Source of the DNA: a bacterium
Lineage (GTDB): Bacteria > Ratteibacteria > UBA8468 > B48-G9 > JAFGKM01
Direction of reading: 5' to 3'
Length of the DNA: 7,861 nt
Assembly (NCBI GenBank): GCA_021157805.1
Contig: JAGGVW010000137.1
Location: 1 to 7,861, forward strand
Under the pieces are notes generated by a model that made no database searches, was not told the origin of the DNA, and worked only from the letters and a program-made list of their open reading frames with translations. Shown in pieces: positions 5,582 to 7,861 of the stretch (position 1 is its first letter; each line of letters starts with the position of its first letter). Made by a program: the position numbers and the translations under genes.

Positions 5582-6713
5582 ATTCCTTTCATCCTTTCAA
5601 GTGCTTCTTTTATTTTTTCTTCAGAGATTGTGAGGGAAAATCTCACAAAATTTTCTCCGCTTGGACCAAAACCAATCCCAGGAGTTGCTATTATTTTACC
5701 TTTTTCAAGGAGATAGTCAACAAATTCAATAGAATTTTTTTTAACTTTCAGCCAGAGATAAAAAGTTCCATCTGGAAATCTAACATCAAAACCAATATTT
5801 TTTAATCCATTGACAAATAGATTCATTCTTCTTCCATATATTTCTCGCATTTTTAAAATACTCTCTTTACTGTTTGTAAGCGCCTCAATTCCTGCAAACT
5901 GAATTGCCTCAAAGACACCTGAATCAATATTTTCTTTTACTTTTGAAAGAAGTGAAACAAGTTCTCTATTGCCACATGCCCAGCCAACTCTCCATCCAGT
6001 CATATTAAATGTTTTTGATAAGGAATTGAATTCTATTCCAATATCTTTTGCTTCAGGGATAGAAAGAAAACTAACTGGTTTTTTATCATAATAAATTTCA
6101 CTATAGGCAGCATCATAAACTAAAATTATATTATTCTTTTTACAAAAATTTATTGCTTCTTTTAAAAAGTCCTCAGTTGCACAGGAAGAAGTTGGATTAT
6201 TCGGGTAATTCAGATAGAGGATTTTTGATTTTTCTACAATATCTTGTGGTATTTTTGATAAGTCAGGCAAGAAATTATTTTCTTCTGTAAGAGGGAGAAA
6301 ATAGACATTGCCTTCTGCTAAAATTGTTCCAATTTTATAAACAGGATAGGCAGGTTCAGGGACAAGTGAATAATCACCTGGATTTATAAAACAAAGAGGG
6401 AAATGAGCAATCCCTTCTTTTGAACCGATAAGAACACATATTTCATTTTCAGGGTCAAGTTTTACACTATAATTTTCTTCATAAAAGGATGCAATTGCCT
6501 TTCTGAAATCAATATTTCCTCTTCCAAGAGGATACCTGTGAAAAGCAGGTCTTTTAACATATTCTCTCATTGCTTCAACGATATTTTCAGGCGTTGGTAT
6601 ATCAGGGTCACCAACTCCAAAATCAATCACATCCTCACCTTCTTTTATTAGTTTCTTTTTTTTCTTATCAATTTCAACAAAAAGATAAGGTGGTATTTTT
6701 TTCATCCTATCGC

Positions 6714-6726
<13 letters not shown>
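5569..6726 (-). CDS. dapL: LL-diaminopimelate aminotransferase DapL
   Basis: This PLP enzyme (fold type I, class I/II aminotransferase) converts tetrahydrodipicolinate directly to LL-diaminopimelate using glutamate, bypassing the acylated DapD/C/E route. The 385 residues show DapL-like segments: RMKKIPPYLFVEID (7-20), GVGDPDIPTP (37-46), IGSKEGIAH (100-108), NYPNNPTS (173-180), YDAAYSE (204-210, D205 contacting PLP), SLSKTFNMTGWRVGWA (235-250, Schiff-base K238), NIDSGVF (266-272) and VRFSL with R362 binding the substrate carboxylate. The start at ATG 6726 follows AAGGAGG closely and lies inside the dapB end. An alternative ATG at 6717 overlaps the dapB stop as ATGA but is too far from the site. 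Adjacency to dapB supports the DAP role over a generic aspartate or aromatic aminotransferase. Its TAG stop lies within purE. Confidence 0.92.

Positions 6727-7861
<1,135 letters not shown>

Noticed and set aside
5347..5805. A 152-codon plus-strand open frame opposite purE and dapL
   Set aside because: Gln/Leu/Phe-rich translation expected from the complement of AT-rich coding DNA; it spans two real genes on the other strand.

Overview
The window is AT-rich bacterial DNA, and every supported gene reads on the minus strand. It encodes core anabolism: peptidoglycan (murA), diaminopimelate/lysine by the LL-DAP aminotransferase route (dapB, dapL), purines (purE), glycolysis (pfkA and a class I aldolase), branched-chain amino acids (ilvD) and thiamine (thiC). 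MurA with a DAP route implies a bacterium with a DAP-type peptidoglycan. DapL and a nearby MNT/HEPN pair would suit an anaerobic or thermophilic lineage, or an uncultured phylum, but the phylum cannot be named from this sequence alone.

Layout, in transcription order from the right edge. (A) A six-gene run, murA (3' part) > dapB > dapL > purE > LacD-like aldolase > pfkA, occupies 7861 to 3074. Its genes overlap or lie within about 13 bases of each other, so it is very probably one operon. (B) From about 3030 to 2440 there is a small accessory unit. It has an extended -10 promoter, a 28-codon small ORF, an intact MNT nucleotidyltransferase and the first 44-45 codons of a HEPN-domain partner. 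The HEPN gene is cut off and its 3' part replaced by unrelated sequence. (C) From about 2365 to 1 a promoter drives ilvD, followed one base later by thiC, which runs off the left edge.

Three genes are broken in 7.9 kb. ilvD has a one-base frameshift at 2226-2231, purE has an in-frame TAG at codon 16 (5534-5536), and the HEPN gene is truncated at about 2460. The first two hit otherwise well-conserved enzymes and could be base-level errors in a draft or metagenomic assembly. The HEPN lesion is a real structural change: its missing part is not present in any frame downstream.

Metabolically, MurA starts UDP-MurNAc synthesis while DapB and DapL make the LL-DAP that feeds the stem peptide, which explains their clustering. 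PfkA makes fructose 1,6-bisphosphate, and the adjacent LacD-type aldolase plausibly cleaves it. I found no strong case for a wholly new system. The best candidates for a second look are the decayed toxin-antitoxin locus with its leading small ORF, and the foreign tail joined to the HEPN gene.
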